Assembly (NCBI GenBank): GCA_008931825.1
Contig: QXVZ01020571.1
Coordinates: 1 to 41,957 of the forward strand
DNA: 41,957 bases
Source of the DNA: Phallusia fumigata
Lineage: Eukaryota; Chordata; Ascidiacea; Phlebobranchia; Ascidiidae
Direction of reading: 5' to 3'
In this document: piece after piece, positions 1-10,412 of the stretch
How positions within the stretch are numbered: position 1 is the first letter of the stretch
Layout: every line of letters starts with the position of its first letter
Translations under genes and position numbers: made by a program
Notes under the pieces: generated by a model
What the model was told of the DNA's origin: nothing
Database searches by the model: none
What the model saw: only the letters and a program-made list of their open reading frames with translations

Positions 1-52
1 AAATGCTACTGTGTAATTTTGTTTGTTGTTCTTTTTCGCTCTTTTATATTAT

Positions 53-77
53 CAATAATAATAATAATAATAATAAA
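53..77. repeat. (AAT)n microsatellite
   Basis: A run of about eight AAT triplets is followed by A-rich low-complexity sequence to about position 95. I see no gene in 1-392. This stretch lies beyond the probable polyadenylation site of the minus-strand F-box gene. Confidence 0.9.
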
Positions 78-392
78 ATAAAAAAATAAAAAAATCTTGC
101 AACAGGGTTGTTGCAATTTGTTGGGTCTTGAGTTGGCCATAGATACCACATAATTACCTATGGTAACTATAGGTTGGACGATTTTAGGCATTTCGGCCCA
201 ACACTTATTTTAAAAAGATCTAATTTGGCCAATTGTCGAAAAAAAAACGTTTTGCCGAATTTAGATAATCAGGCCTTTAGATTTCTAAAGGTAAAATGGA
301 AATGGTCACAACCAACAGAGAACAGACTAAAACGAAAATAAACCTTAGGATCCTTGCCATAGAGCCAATTAAGAAAAAAAAAATTATATTGC

Positions 393-398
393 TTTATT
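393..398 (-). terminator. Probable polyadenylation signal of the F-box/LRR gene
   Basis: The minus strand reads AATAAA about 210 nt downstream of the stop codon at 607-609. The implied 3' UTR covers roughly 375-606. I see no competing gene in that interval. Confidence 0.5.
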
Positions 399-606
399 TA
401 TCATGAACACCACAAGTGCGACAAACAAGTGCTACAACATAAACTTGAAAGGCACTGACAGTACCAAAAAAACAGAATACAAGAAAATCAAACAGAACAA
501 TAACACTGAAACACCAACATATTTGCATATTCTGTTCGCAAGTCACCATATTGGGTATAAGAGAGTGAAACTTTTAACAGGAATATCATTGCAAACAAAA
601 TTCCAA

Positions 607-3600
607 TCATGTGTTAAACATAGGAATTTGCTTGCTTCGGGTAGGCAATGCAGAAGAATGGGTAGAGACCAAATTTGCACCACCACTGTAGCGGGAATGC
701 AGGGTTGACACAGTTGGCATTAAATCCCTCAGATTGTTTGCATCAGTTGCTTTCACTGAGCGGCACATTGACAAGTCAAGCGTCTTTATCCATTTGCAAT
801 TTGCAGACAAATATCTTAGAGATCTACAGCAAAAGACGGAGTGTGATAAAAAATGGAATAAAACAAATTAACTTGTAAAAAACTAACTGTTCTGTAATCT
901 TGTCACAGTTGGAAAGGTTCAGGTTGTTAAGTCCACGGAGATTTCTACCCATGATCAGGATACCTGCATCTGTAACCTGGAATAAACGTTGATATTGTTT
1001 GTATTGTAAACGTTTTTTTCACTGTAATCTGGAAGTACAATATTTACCACTGCAAAGGAAATATTCAGGTGAGATATTTGCTGTTTGCCACAAACAACTG
1101 TTTTCAAGGTCTTGTCTGTCACTGCATTATAAAGCATTCCAAGATTCAGCTTCTCCAAGTACTTGAACGGTCCATTGTTGTATCTTGGGAAGTGCAAGTA
1201 TAAGTTGAAGCGTGACATAGGCATTATAGTTTTAAAATACCCAATTTTAGTGATAGGGAGTGTGAAAAGCATAAATTGAACAATTCAAATTAAGTTCTGG
1301 TAAACAGCAAAATAAAAAAATACTTTACATAGGATTGCCATATTAACCTGAAAACAAATTGTAGGCCTCTGTCAGAAAGTTTTCTGCAGTTACACAAGTC
1401 CAACTCCCGCAAATGCTGTAATCTAACGATACCTCGTTCTTCCAAACTTTGCTGAATAAGTTTTTCACACACAGTATCATCTGCAAGAAAGTGAGGCACA
1501 AATTTCACTTTGTAGTTATCTCAGATTACAGTGTACCATACACAACTAATTTTACCAGAAACTTTAGTGTAGCACTGGCTACTTCTACACTTGTTTTTTG
1601 TCAAAAAAAGTGCAGCCCACTATTTTTACATCACAGAACATTGCCTCTTGTTAACTTTGGCGCATAGCATGTGTATAGGAGAAGCGTATAAATTGGCAAA
1701 CATGATATTTTTACATGAGAGAGTATCTGCAGACATTTCATCTCCAGGCCGTTGCATAAGTCCTCCATACCCATGGCTTGTGCTGTACTTGCCAGTAGAA
1801 AGAAATTCTTCTGCAAAGTAACAAAATGCCCATGAACAAAGTTAGGATTAGGGGATCAAATACCAGTAACACTTTTCTTTTTATCACAAACTAGCAACCT
1901 ATAAAACAACCCAAGGGTTGCACAAGTTAAGCCCCCACTAAAAAAATGTCTGCTAAACTGCAGGGTAAGCATTTTCTAGTTTGGTTCTTGAAAGAGAAAC
2001 TTTCCTTTAATAAACAGAAGCCACATACTGATTTTGAGTTGATAAAGTGGATCATTGCTGTCATCTGGGACAACTGAGTCAACATCATGCTCTATGCCAA
2101 GCAATCCAAAGTCAGTAATTGATGAACACCAAGAAAGTCGTAATACTTCCAGGTTTACCATGTGCACATTAATAGCCTGAAAAACACAATGGCATAGTGG
2201 TAATTTGATACAGTGTGTGAACAAAACATGGATATGTGTATGTGCCCCCCTGGACACTTGTTCTTGCCTGATTGCTTCTTGTCTGCATTATCAATCAATT
2301 GGAGATAAAAATTTCAATATGTTTTTAAAGATACACAACATATTGCATAAAAAGTGTAAATAGTGCCTAGTATATGTTATATACATAAGGGTGTGGTATA
2401 TCTCAATGAATTTGCCACTGTCTATAGCCTAAAAAGTAAGCCATGCAATTAAAAAAACACAAACATATCATACCAAATTTTAAAAAAGGGATGTCAATAT
2501 AGATATACCTGTAACGTTACATCATCCACATACTGTGATGAACTTATTTCAAGATGAATAAGTGCGCTTGGTAGAAGAGATTGGTGGTGAAAGTTGCTCA
2601 TTGCTACAAGTGATGATGTGTTTGTTGGTGCCCTTTACAAAGCCAATCTAATTTAGTTTTTTATTACTTTGAAAAAATTGCTTGAATAACATTTGAGATA
2701 CTGACCGGGGAAAGCCGTTTTGGTGTGTGCTTAAAATAAAAGCTTCGCTAAACTTCGTTAAATTGCAGCACCTGAAAGCACAGTAAGATTTTTTCAGTTA
2801 AAAGTAAACTGTCATTGAGGCAATTGTAATGAAAATTAAGAAGGAAATGACCAGTTTCTGTACTGCAGTGTTTTTTTTATAAGAGAACTTCCTGTTTATG
2901 TATATGTTTCATGTACCTTTGTGCTATAATATGTTTATGTAGCCCTTTAGACCCCCCCCCCCCAAAAAAAATGACATACTTCATTTCCAAGTGTTGTAGA
3001 TGTTGAAGTTTGCTTATACCATGCCTCAATGCAGACATACCAATATGAAAGCACTCAGATATGTCCAGTAAATGGAGTTGTCCCAGCTCACATAAATGCT
3101 TGATTGATGCATCACTCACCTTTGATATAAAAAAAAATTTATATTTGTAAATGAACCTAATGAATTTAGTCCGAACCTTTTGGCACTTTTTCATTTTTAA
3201 TGACCTCAAGCCCTTCACATGGGAACAGATGGCACAAACAGTGGCATTGCCCAACTCTGAGCTTCCTGATATGTCAAGCTCAATTAATCCTGGTTGCCTT
3301 TTTAGTAAATCCACCATCCCTTCATCTGACAGTTCCCTGTAAAATATTGACTACTTCCGCAGATATACTTTAGAGCATAGCATTTTAAATCAGACAATAA
3401 CAACCCATGTATGTTTAAATATCATATACCACAGATACTTACACAGTTATTTTTTGCAATTAGCCATTTGATTAATAAAATACAATACAACCCTACACAA
3501 GTTTTCTTACTTGCAGTTTTGTAATATCACTCTTTTTAGATTTAACCCTTTTGTTGAAGAGAGCATTGTCAATGCTTCAGACATTATAGAAGTTCGACTG

Positions 3601-5219
3601 AGGTCTATACTTGTAATGTTGGAGGAATGAAGCTCAATCATTTGTTGCACAACAAGAAAGGTTAAGGAATTCGATTTTGAAATTCCCAATGAACTTGACA
3701 TAAACAAATCAGTTTAACAACAGCTGAAATTTACACATGAATGTTAAATCATTTACTTGCACAGTAGGTTGTTAGATGCCAGAGAGAGTGAGGTCAAGCA
3801 AGGACAGAGTTCAAAGAATTTGCAAAGTATTGCATCATTAATGTATCGTGACGATGACAGTTCAAGACTTGTGATCTGTGCAAGAATCTTTTTGACAGGT
3901 GATCGGTCTGTAAGCTTTGACAAAAAGGCAGAGCCTGACATAAACAAGGAATTGCATCCACTCAGGTCTAAAGTCTGTTAAAAGATAGTTCGGTTATTTA
4001 AAAAACAAAAACCTTTTAGGGTGCAGTGTGTTACCGTAAGGTTTTCACAGTGTTCCAAAATAGCAATAAAGGTTTTCTCAAGAATGCTAGAGTTCTTAAG
4101 GGACAGATGTTCCACATGTCGACCCAAAACATACATTCCCGAATTATGTAGTTTTAGGAAAATTCTGAACATAAAGGATAACATGTAGTGCAGGGGTGTT
4201 CAACATATTGCGTGCATGCCAAATGTTGTATGCAGCATATTTAAAAATGACTCTTGGGCTCTTGCAAAATTTCACATGCTAAAAATTAGGATTTGTTACT
4301 GAATCAATTGTTATTTTTTAATCACAATACCAAACAATTGCAGCAATTACGACAAATAACACTTAGTTCTAACTCATGACACAGTATATCAAACAGGAGG
4401 TTGCAAGAGTGACTAAACTGAAAATTGACATGTCCATGTGCTAGACACCCCTGATTTTGTGGATTACTATTTTTTTAATCACACAAAACTTACTTCGTTA
4501 AGTTAATAACACTAAAGTTGTACACTTTGTCTATTTTCTACTATATCCTTCCACAAACTATATAAAATTGTACTTATTACATATATTTTAGCATGGTACA
4601 CTTACTTGGCATTAAAGTTCTCATCCAAACCAATAAGTTGCAGGTTTGGTGATTTGCATAAGCACCCATCATACAAATGTTTTCCTTTTTCAAAGTATTT
4701 TTCATCTTCCAGTATTGAAACATCGAAAGTAAACTTTGTGTTTTTTACTAAACAAGGATCTAAACTGGCCTCATACCTGTCAGAAAAAATATATTTTGGG
4801 TCTAAATATTAAAGTTTTGCATTTTTGCTACATTTTTTATGTGCTTATCAATAAACATACCATGCCCTGTTAACCAAGGCAGCTTCTCGCCTGCTTGAGA
4901 AATCCAAATAACCAAATATGCGAGACAAAACCTAAACAATGCAGTTGATTAACTTTTTTCCAGTGCTATTTGTCAGCATATGAGTTTTAACCAATTTTAA
5001 GGCGCTTGGCAAACCTTCTAAAAGAATGTAAACACAAAACCAAGATATTTAGTTAAATGGTTCAAAGCAATTTTATTTTCCATTGCAGTTAGTACAAAAA
5101 TCAAGATGAAAATTACAAGTAATACAAATATTAGTAAATTAGAAGGCAAATACACATTATTTTTAGCAAACGTAATTAAAAGTCAACTTTATGTGTACTT
5201 CACATGGAAGATCTTGCAT
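607..5219 (-). CDS. F-box/leucine-rich repeat protein (FBXL9/LRRC29-like), 16 exons, 700 aa
   Basis: This is a predicted substrate receptor of an SCF (Skp1-Cullin-F-box) ubiquitin ligase. Coding exons, 5' to 3' on the minus strand, are 5219-5199, 4931-4861, 4776-4606, 4164-4035, 3974-3757, 3693-3511, 3336-3177, 3119-2980, 2771-2706, 2632-2509, 2176-2029, 1810-1715, 1480-1348, 1183-1048, 976-888 and 823-607. All junctions are GT-AG and all phases match, giving 2103 nt. The F-box lies at residues 3-36: it starts LPCEVLSRIFGYLDF and reaches the typical WYEAS. Most of the rest is leucine-rich repeats of the cysteine-containing type, with motifs such as LRELDLCNCRKLSDRGL and LNLSNCDKITEQSL. The C-terminal RYSGGANL resembles, from memory, the end of human LRRC29 (FBXL9). 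The acceptor at 3693 was chosen because upstream alternatives put a stop in frame. The first exon codes only seven residues and is the least certain part. Orthology to FBXL9 is an inference; the F-box/LRR class is secure. Confidence 0.88.
4191..4453. mobile_element. hAT-like non-autonomous element (MITE) in an F-box gene intron
   Basis: The left end begins CAGGGGTGT and the right end finishes ACACCCCTG, so the two ends are inverted repeats of the type common in hAT transposons. The 8-bp flanks ATGTAGTG (4183-4190) and ATTTTGTG (4454-4461) match at six of eight positions, as expected of an aged target-site duplication. The roughly 260-bp interior has no significant open frame. It lies in the intron between coding exons 3 and 4 of the F-box gene and does not disturb splice sites. 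Confidence 0.75.
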
Positions 5220-5430
5220 GTCCTTGTAAATCCTTCCTATTGTCTGCAGCAGTAGTAACCACACAACGAGTTGCTTCTTCTTTAATCTTTAAATTACCAC
5301 ACCTTTTGGTACCAAGAATATTCACGATGCTACACTTCCTTTGTTTGTGCAATGTAGATCTTCATTGAACAGGTAAAAACGTCATTTTACTGGGTCGGGT
5401 AATCCCCTTTTATATGATGCATGACTGGTG
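5220..5430 (-). promoter_or_regulatory. Likely promoter and 5' UTR of the F-box gene, with a uORF
   Basis: A TATA-like TATAAAAGG reads on the minus strand at about 5406-5414, roughly 190 nt upstream of the proposed start codon at 5217-5219. A start site near 5380 would give a 5' UTR of about 160 nt. Within it is a short upstream frame of 11 codons plus stop (5365-5330). The promoter role is inferred only from motif and spacing. Confidence 0.4.
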
Positions 5431-6740
5431 ACGCTCAGACCGAGTCACATGTTTGTTCACATGATGTAATTTGGATAGCAGTCAAACAACGTTTTTTGTC
5501 ACAAATGTTAAAAAACAATTATGTAATTATTTGGTTGTTATCATATTTACTATTGAAAATTTAAATAATAACAAAAATAGGAAATAACAAAAAAATGTTC
5601 ATCAAAATAGGGAATTTCCAAAAACAATCTGCAGCATTTTAAAGTTTTAATTTCTTAAGTATGCATTTCGGATAAGTTTGTGGTCAACGCTACGACTTTA
5701 GCATCTAGGCCAACTTGTTAACTACAATTAAGGACATTTAGTTTTTATGTAGTAACATAGTTTATAATTTTTTGGTTTTTCCAAAATGTGTCCATTTTCA
5801 TGTAATTATGTTACATGTAAATAAGGCTAATCTTACACCTTGGTTTGCAGTCTACCTCTCTGTCCCCCTTGTATTCTGCAGACGGCAGAACTGACAAGAC
5901 TAAACGCTTTTGCAAACACATCTTAAGAGTAGGAAATTAAACTACCAGTAAAAAAGATTTCAAAACAAAGGACAAAAAGAGTCCTTCCAAATCTAAAAAA
6001 CAAATTAAAATTGGACTTAAGGACTGTCCTTAGAAATAAAGGACAGTTGGGAACCTTAATTGCACCGTTAAGTAAAAACTGAAGATGTGCTTCCTGCATA
6101 ATATATTCAGGGATGAAGATACTGGGGTTGTAAGATGTATACCAATTAATCTTACAAGGTTGACAAAGATAAACATTCTAGATCAACGGTGGGTAAACCG
6201 TGGTTCTAAAACAAGTTTGCCCACCCTGATCTAGACGCTTTGCCAAGTCTTTAGCCTAAATTGTGAAAGTAAGAGTGGGAAATGAATGCAATTTTGGACA
6301 AAATTTATTATGTACATGAACAAATGTCAGCCACTTTGTTTTGGTTCAGTACTGTGTTGTTTGAAAAGCATGCCTGGAGTTTAACACAATAATTTTATTA
6401 AAATCAATACTAAGTGATAAAAAATGCAAAAAACAAAAGGAAAACTATCAACCAAATACACAAGCCAAAATTTACCATGGTAGTTTGATAAATTTGAAAT
6501 AAAATTTCTCAAAAATGTAGTTTAAAGTGACAGTACAGGTACTATTCTTTTCGAAACAAAACCACATTTTGATTGGGCTGCATTGGTATCTTGCTCAAAG
6601 GGACTGTTCTTCAAATCACCTAGATGTCAACCCCTTTATTCCTTGGCAAGCTTCAAAATGCAGCCTATGCATGGGCACTTTGTATCAATTCTTTATCCAG
6701 TTCTGGAAGGTTACATCAAAAATAGGTTTAGTTAATAAAC
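5431..6740. other. Intergenic region between the F-box gene and NFYC
   Basis: I see no convincing gene in this stretch. It holds a short hairpin at 6023-6047 (9-bp arms ACTGTCCTT and AAGGACAGT around a 7-nt loop) and a 57-bp inverted repeat at 6178-6234, annotated separately. Confidence 0.6.
6178..6234. repeat. Short inverted repeat resembling back-to-back hAT ends
   Basis: CTAGATCAACGGTGGGTAAA on the left pairs imperfectly with TTTGCCCACCCTGATCTAG on the right, with about 17 bp between them. The core GGTGGGCAAAC resembles terminal repeats of some hAT elements. It may be the remnant of a small transposon that lost its interior. Confidence 0.5.
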
Positions 6741-6746
6741 TTTATT
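6741..6746 (-). terminator. Probable polyadenylation signal of NFYC
   Basis: AATAAA on the minus strand lies about 90 nt beyond the stop codon at 6838-6840. Its position supports the read-through last exon chosen for the NFYC model. Confidence 0.55.
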
Positions 6747-6837
6747 TTTTGTTTTACTATATTTTTAACCACATTCATGCAAACAAAATATTAACCTCAA
6801 AATGTCCTCACAAAAATAGTAACGTAATTTAAATGTT

Positions 6838-9502
6838 TCAAGCCACCACAAAGATTTGAACTAAAATTAAAGTACTGGGCTTACAGGGCTGTTCTTGATT
6901 TGTTTCGGAGTTGGAAGCCATCTTTACCAACTGTAACTGGCCATCAGGGCTTATCTGGATCTGAAAAGGATTGCAAAAAACACTAACCAATAGAACAGTA
7001 AAGTAAACCTCGGTTAATCCAAAATTTTCACAAAAGGTTCTATTTTTAACTAATCCACATCAACTAATCCACATTTGCTTTACAATTGTCCATTTGCACA
7101 GTAAACCACATTGCAGTTACATGTTTATTATAAACAAATGCTCATTATTAGATATTTCCTTTGCTGCAGCGTGCTCCACAGTCTGAATCAGTCAGATAAC
7201 TTATTAAAATCACTGCATGTATAATGTAATCATTAATTTTATATTTGTCGCCCAAAATGTGCACAGGGTATACTGTATCCATAACTTCACTTTATTTTGA
7301 AAGAATTCTAAAATCAATGAGTTATTAATGTGTTCACTTGGGAGATTTTTCTGATCAACCATTATGCAGATAACACCAGGTTTGAAACCAACAGCTTTTG
7401 ATAAACTAGATCTGCCCCTAATCCATATAAATTTGTTGGTCCATTTGAATCTGGATTAACTGAGGTTTACTTTATTCCAAAACACTTACTGAATGAACTT
7501 CTCCAGATGGAGTGCTGGAGTTCCCGACAATTTGCTGTAAAATGTTTTGTGTCTGTTGGGACTGCAATGTTAAAATTTGCATGAATTCAATGGTAAAACT
7601 TGCGGATCAATCACAGCGGAGACAAAGTCATCAGGTTGTGGTTAATATTTTTGCAGATAGCGAATATTTTAGTTTACAGCCCAATACACACCTCTTGATT
7701 GTTATTGAGTACAATACCCCCAGATTGATTATTTCCTCCAATAACAATTGTTCCACCTGTTTGCTGAGCCTGCAAAAAATGGAAATACATTTACTAAAAT
7801 TAATTTTTACAGCTTTTTGTTGAACCATTTGCATTAAAGATAACAAAAAAAGAACAAAATATTCAATAATAGCCCTTTATGTTTGCAATCTTTGATCGCC
7901 TACGGTTATTTTAAGTGCAGTTTTGCTATGTTTTAATATCTACAGCATTTATATTAAATTGATTGATAGCAATATTCAATGTTTTTGCACAATTCAAGAC
8001 ACATTGTTAGGGTTGTGTTTGTATCGAAATTTACGCCATTACTGTCTGTTTATTTTAGGCGATCAGAAACTGATGCCTATGCTTGTATACTTTTTATCAC
8101 TTCTTGTATAGTAGGGGAGGGATGAAAAGTTCCAAAATAACCAAAGGGATGAATGCATTAAAACAGGTTGGGAACCACTGTCCTAAACAGAACTAACACC
8201 AAACTACCTGTTGGGGTATTTGGATTATTTGTTGATTTCCTTCTGCAGACAGTATCTGTCCATTTTGCGACAATTGTAACACCTAAACAAAATAAGCAAA
8301 ACAGTCAACGATTTCCATACTAGCAATAACAAAGTTTAACCAGCAGGGTTGTATACCTGACTACCGGGTTGTGTTAATACAATTTGTTGGCCTGTTTGCA
8401 AAGCATTAGAAGTCGGTACATTTTGGTTTTGTCCAATAATGGTTGCTCCTTGGGCAGACTGTGACTGCTGGGGCAGTGTGTAGAAATACTGCACACTATC
8501 ATTACTAGCTCTTGCTTCATCCTACAGATGAAAAGAAAAAATGGTATACACCTTCTGCCCAAAAATATCTTCCACTTTAAAAAAAACAGTCTCAGACGCA
8601 AAAATGACTCTTATTTTATGATACCACAAACCTAGCATTTTTATCAGTAATTAATTTTTTCAGCTAATACATAAGAAAAACAGGCAATATATGTGTCACA
8701 AAAACAAATAAGATATGCTTACTGGTCTCCTTGCTGGTTTCAATTCTTCTCTGGGAACAATGTCAATCAGAAAATCAAACTGGTCAAATTTGGTTATTGC
8801 TGTTGCAATGTCATTTCTCTGAAAAATTGTAACTTAACATGGAGAACAGATACAGAAAAATCACTTCAACTTAACACTAATATTAACAACCAACCTGCAA
8901 AGTTCTTCGCTTGTTTTCTTCTGTGTGAATCCAGGCTCTCAAACTAAGTTCTACAAAAAAGGAGTAACTTTAATACCAATCTAGTATTCTGAATATTATT
9001 TGGCTTAATTTGTGTTAAACCTGTAATGAACATCTGTGCTGCCTTTGCGAAGAGAAGAGGAGCTTCAGCAGATATCATTTTCACATCATCATCCATTTTC
9101 ATAATTTTTTTTATCCGTGCCAAAGGTAGCTCTTGTACCTTGAAGTCATTCTGTGTATTAAAACAAAGGATAAAAAGTAAAAAAATATATATCTGTCAAA
9201 TTATTTTACATACAGAAGTCGTATGTTGTACTTCTTCCAACTGATCCTGCCAAAATGTCTGTAATGATTGTTGTGCCTCACTTGGCTGGGCTCGGACAAT
9301 TTGAGCAGTTGCATTTGATGCAGGTACAGCTGCAGATAGATATTAAAAGCAATTGAAATATACTAACAGTTATCAGCACATTATCATTTTTAAATACCAT
9401 ACCAATAGTAGCCCCATTTGAAGTATTTGATGCTCCTGAGTTGGACAATATATTGGAACTGACGACCAGACTTGGTGATGAACCAGACAAAATCGTAGCC
9501 AT
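6838..9502 (-). CDS. NFYC: Nuclear transcription factor Y subunit gamma (NF-YC), 10 exons, 336 aa
   Basis: NF-YC pairs with NF-YB through a histone fold and, with NF-YA, binds CCAAT boxes in the nucleus. Exons, 5' to 3' on the minus strand, are 9502-9403, 9329-9214, 9150-9021, 8950-8895, 8818-8723, 8521-8357, 8282-8208, 7769-7692, 7561-7490 and 6960-6838. Phases all match, for 1011 nt. The conserved core runs over exons 2-5, with [56 protein letters not shown] and [20 protein letters not shown]; this is family-defining. Exons 6-10 code a glutamine-rich tail, the activation region in this family. The length is close to the 335-residue vertebrate form. The last exon is less sure: a good donor at 6884 (GTAAGC) could splice away the final residues, but an AATAAA just past the 6838 stop supports reading through. 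Confidence 0.95.
6999..7474. mobile_element. MITE with terminal inverted repeats in the last NFYC intron
   Basis: The left end TAAAGTAAACCTCGGTTAAT is repeated in inverse at the right end as TTAACTGAGGTTTACTTTA, with one mismatch in about 20 bp. The outer TA on both sides is consistent with a TA target duplication, as in Tc1/mariner/pogo-type elements. No coding frame is seen. It occupies most of the intron between exons at 7490-7561 and 6838-6960. Confidence 0.75.
7890..8180. mobile_element. Fragment of a hAT-like repeat in an NFYC intron
   Basis: The right end, ACAGGTTGGGAACCACTG at 8163-8180, reads in inverse as a CAGTGGTTCCCAACC terminus typical of hAT elements. An internal inverted pair (GATCGCCTA near 7895 and TAGGCGATC near 8059) lies to its left. 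I could not find a matching left terminus, so the boundary is a guess and the copy may be truncated. Confidence 0.4.
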
Positions 9503-10011
9503 AGTTTAACTTTCTGTACAAGCTAAATTTACCTTTACTCTGTAACAGTAAACCAACCTTTTAATAAATCCTGCAGTTTAATTAAGCGTCTTTTTCAAGT
9601 CAAGTGCAACATAATAAGCAATTGCAGCACAATCTTTTCAGTTTCCATAACAGTCTTTTCAAACCCTTTTTGCATGAGGACATAATAGAAACTAATTAAA
9701 ATTTGGCTCAAATTTCCGTCAAGGTTATTCGTTATCATGTCTAAGTACCTAGCCAAATTTGTGCAATAATTAAAGCAATACTTGTCTGTACAAAACAAAA
9801 CACAGTTTCCAAACTAAATCAGTCAACACACGTAAACATAAAAATCATAAATTTCGTGCAGTAAAATTGTAATTTATTACGTCACGAACGAAACCATTGT
9901 AATTTTTGCTGCCGTGCTTTTGCAAATAGTATGTACCCAAGTTAGTTCAAAACTCTAAAGTATTACCCAACAGCTGTTTGACACAGAATTATGTGACTTT
10001 CCCGATGATAC
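9503..10011. other. NFYC upstream region
   Basis: This stretch is AT-rich and should contain the NFYC promoter and 5' UTR. I see no TATA box at a convincing distance and no coding exon. The 67-residue minus-strand frame at 9595-9798 has no recognisable features. Confidence 0.5.
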
Positions 10012-10301
10012 TGTAGCAATCAAATATATATAATAATAAATTCATAGTTATTAGTCAATTAAAAATTATAACTTATCCAAGATTGTGTAGCGTCCGCGTC
10101 TGTATTTTAGATTAACTCGTTGTGCGTTTACGCGTTGGGGATTAGCTCTTCGCTGTTTCCTCAGTAACTGGTGTCCAGACTTTGTGTATCCTGCTGTGCG
10201 CCTGTTTGTGCTCTGTAGTGTCCCGGCATTTTTTTTCCCGTATGTATTTTGTGCCACGTGTTTGTGTGCTTTATAAGCCATTGTATGTTTCATTTCGCGG
10301 G

Positions 10302-10351
10302 CTAGTCTTTACTATAGTCTTTACTCTAGTCTTTACTCTAGTCTTTACTCT
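10302..10351 (+). repeat. Short tandem repeat TAGTCTTTACT x4
   Basis: Four near-identical copies of a unit of about 13 bp (TAGTCTTTACTC) lie between the left inverted repeat and an AATAAA at 10368. Confidence 0.85.
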
Positions 10352-10412
10352 CGCCTTGTCCCGTTAGAATAAAGTCAGATCGCCGTTTTTATATCTGCTC
10401 GAGTCTTCAACA

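Noticed and set aside
403..708. Plus-strand 101-codon frame
   Set aside because: It overlaps the last exon and 3' UTR of the F-box gene in antisense and has a low-complexity, non-conserved composition.
10086..10412. A complete LTR retrotransposon
   Set aside because: The stretch has LTR-like ends and an AATAAA, but there is no second direct LTR, no gag or pol, and no clear tRNA primer site.
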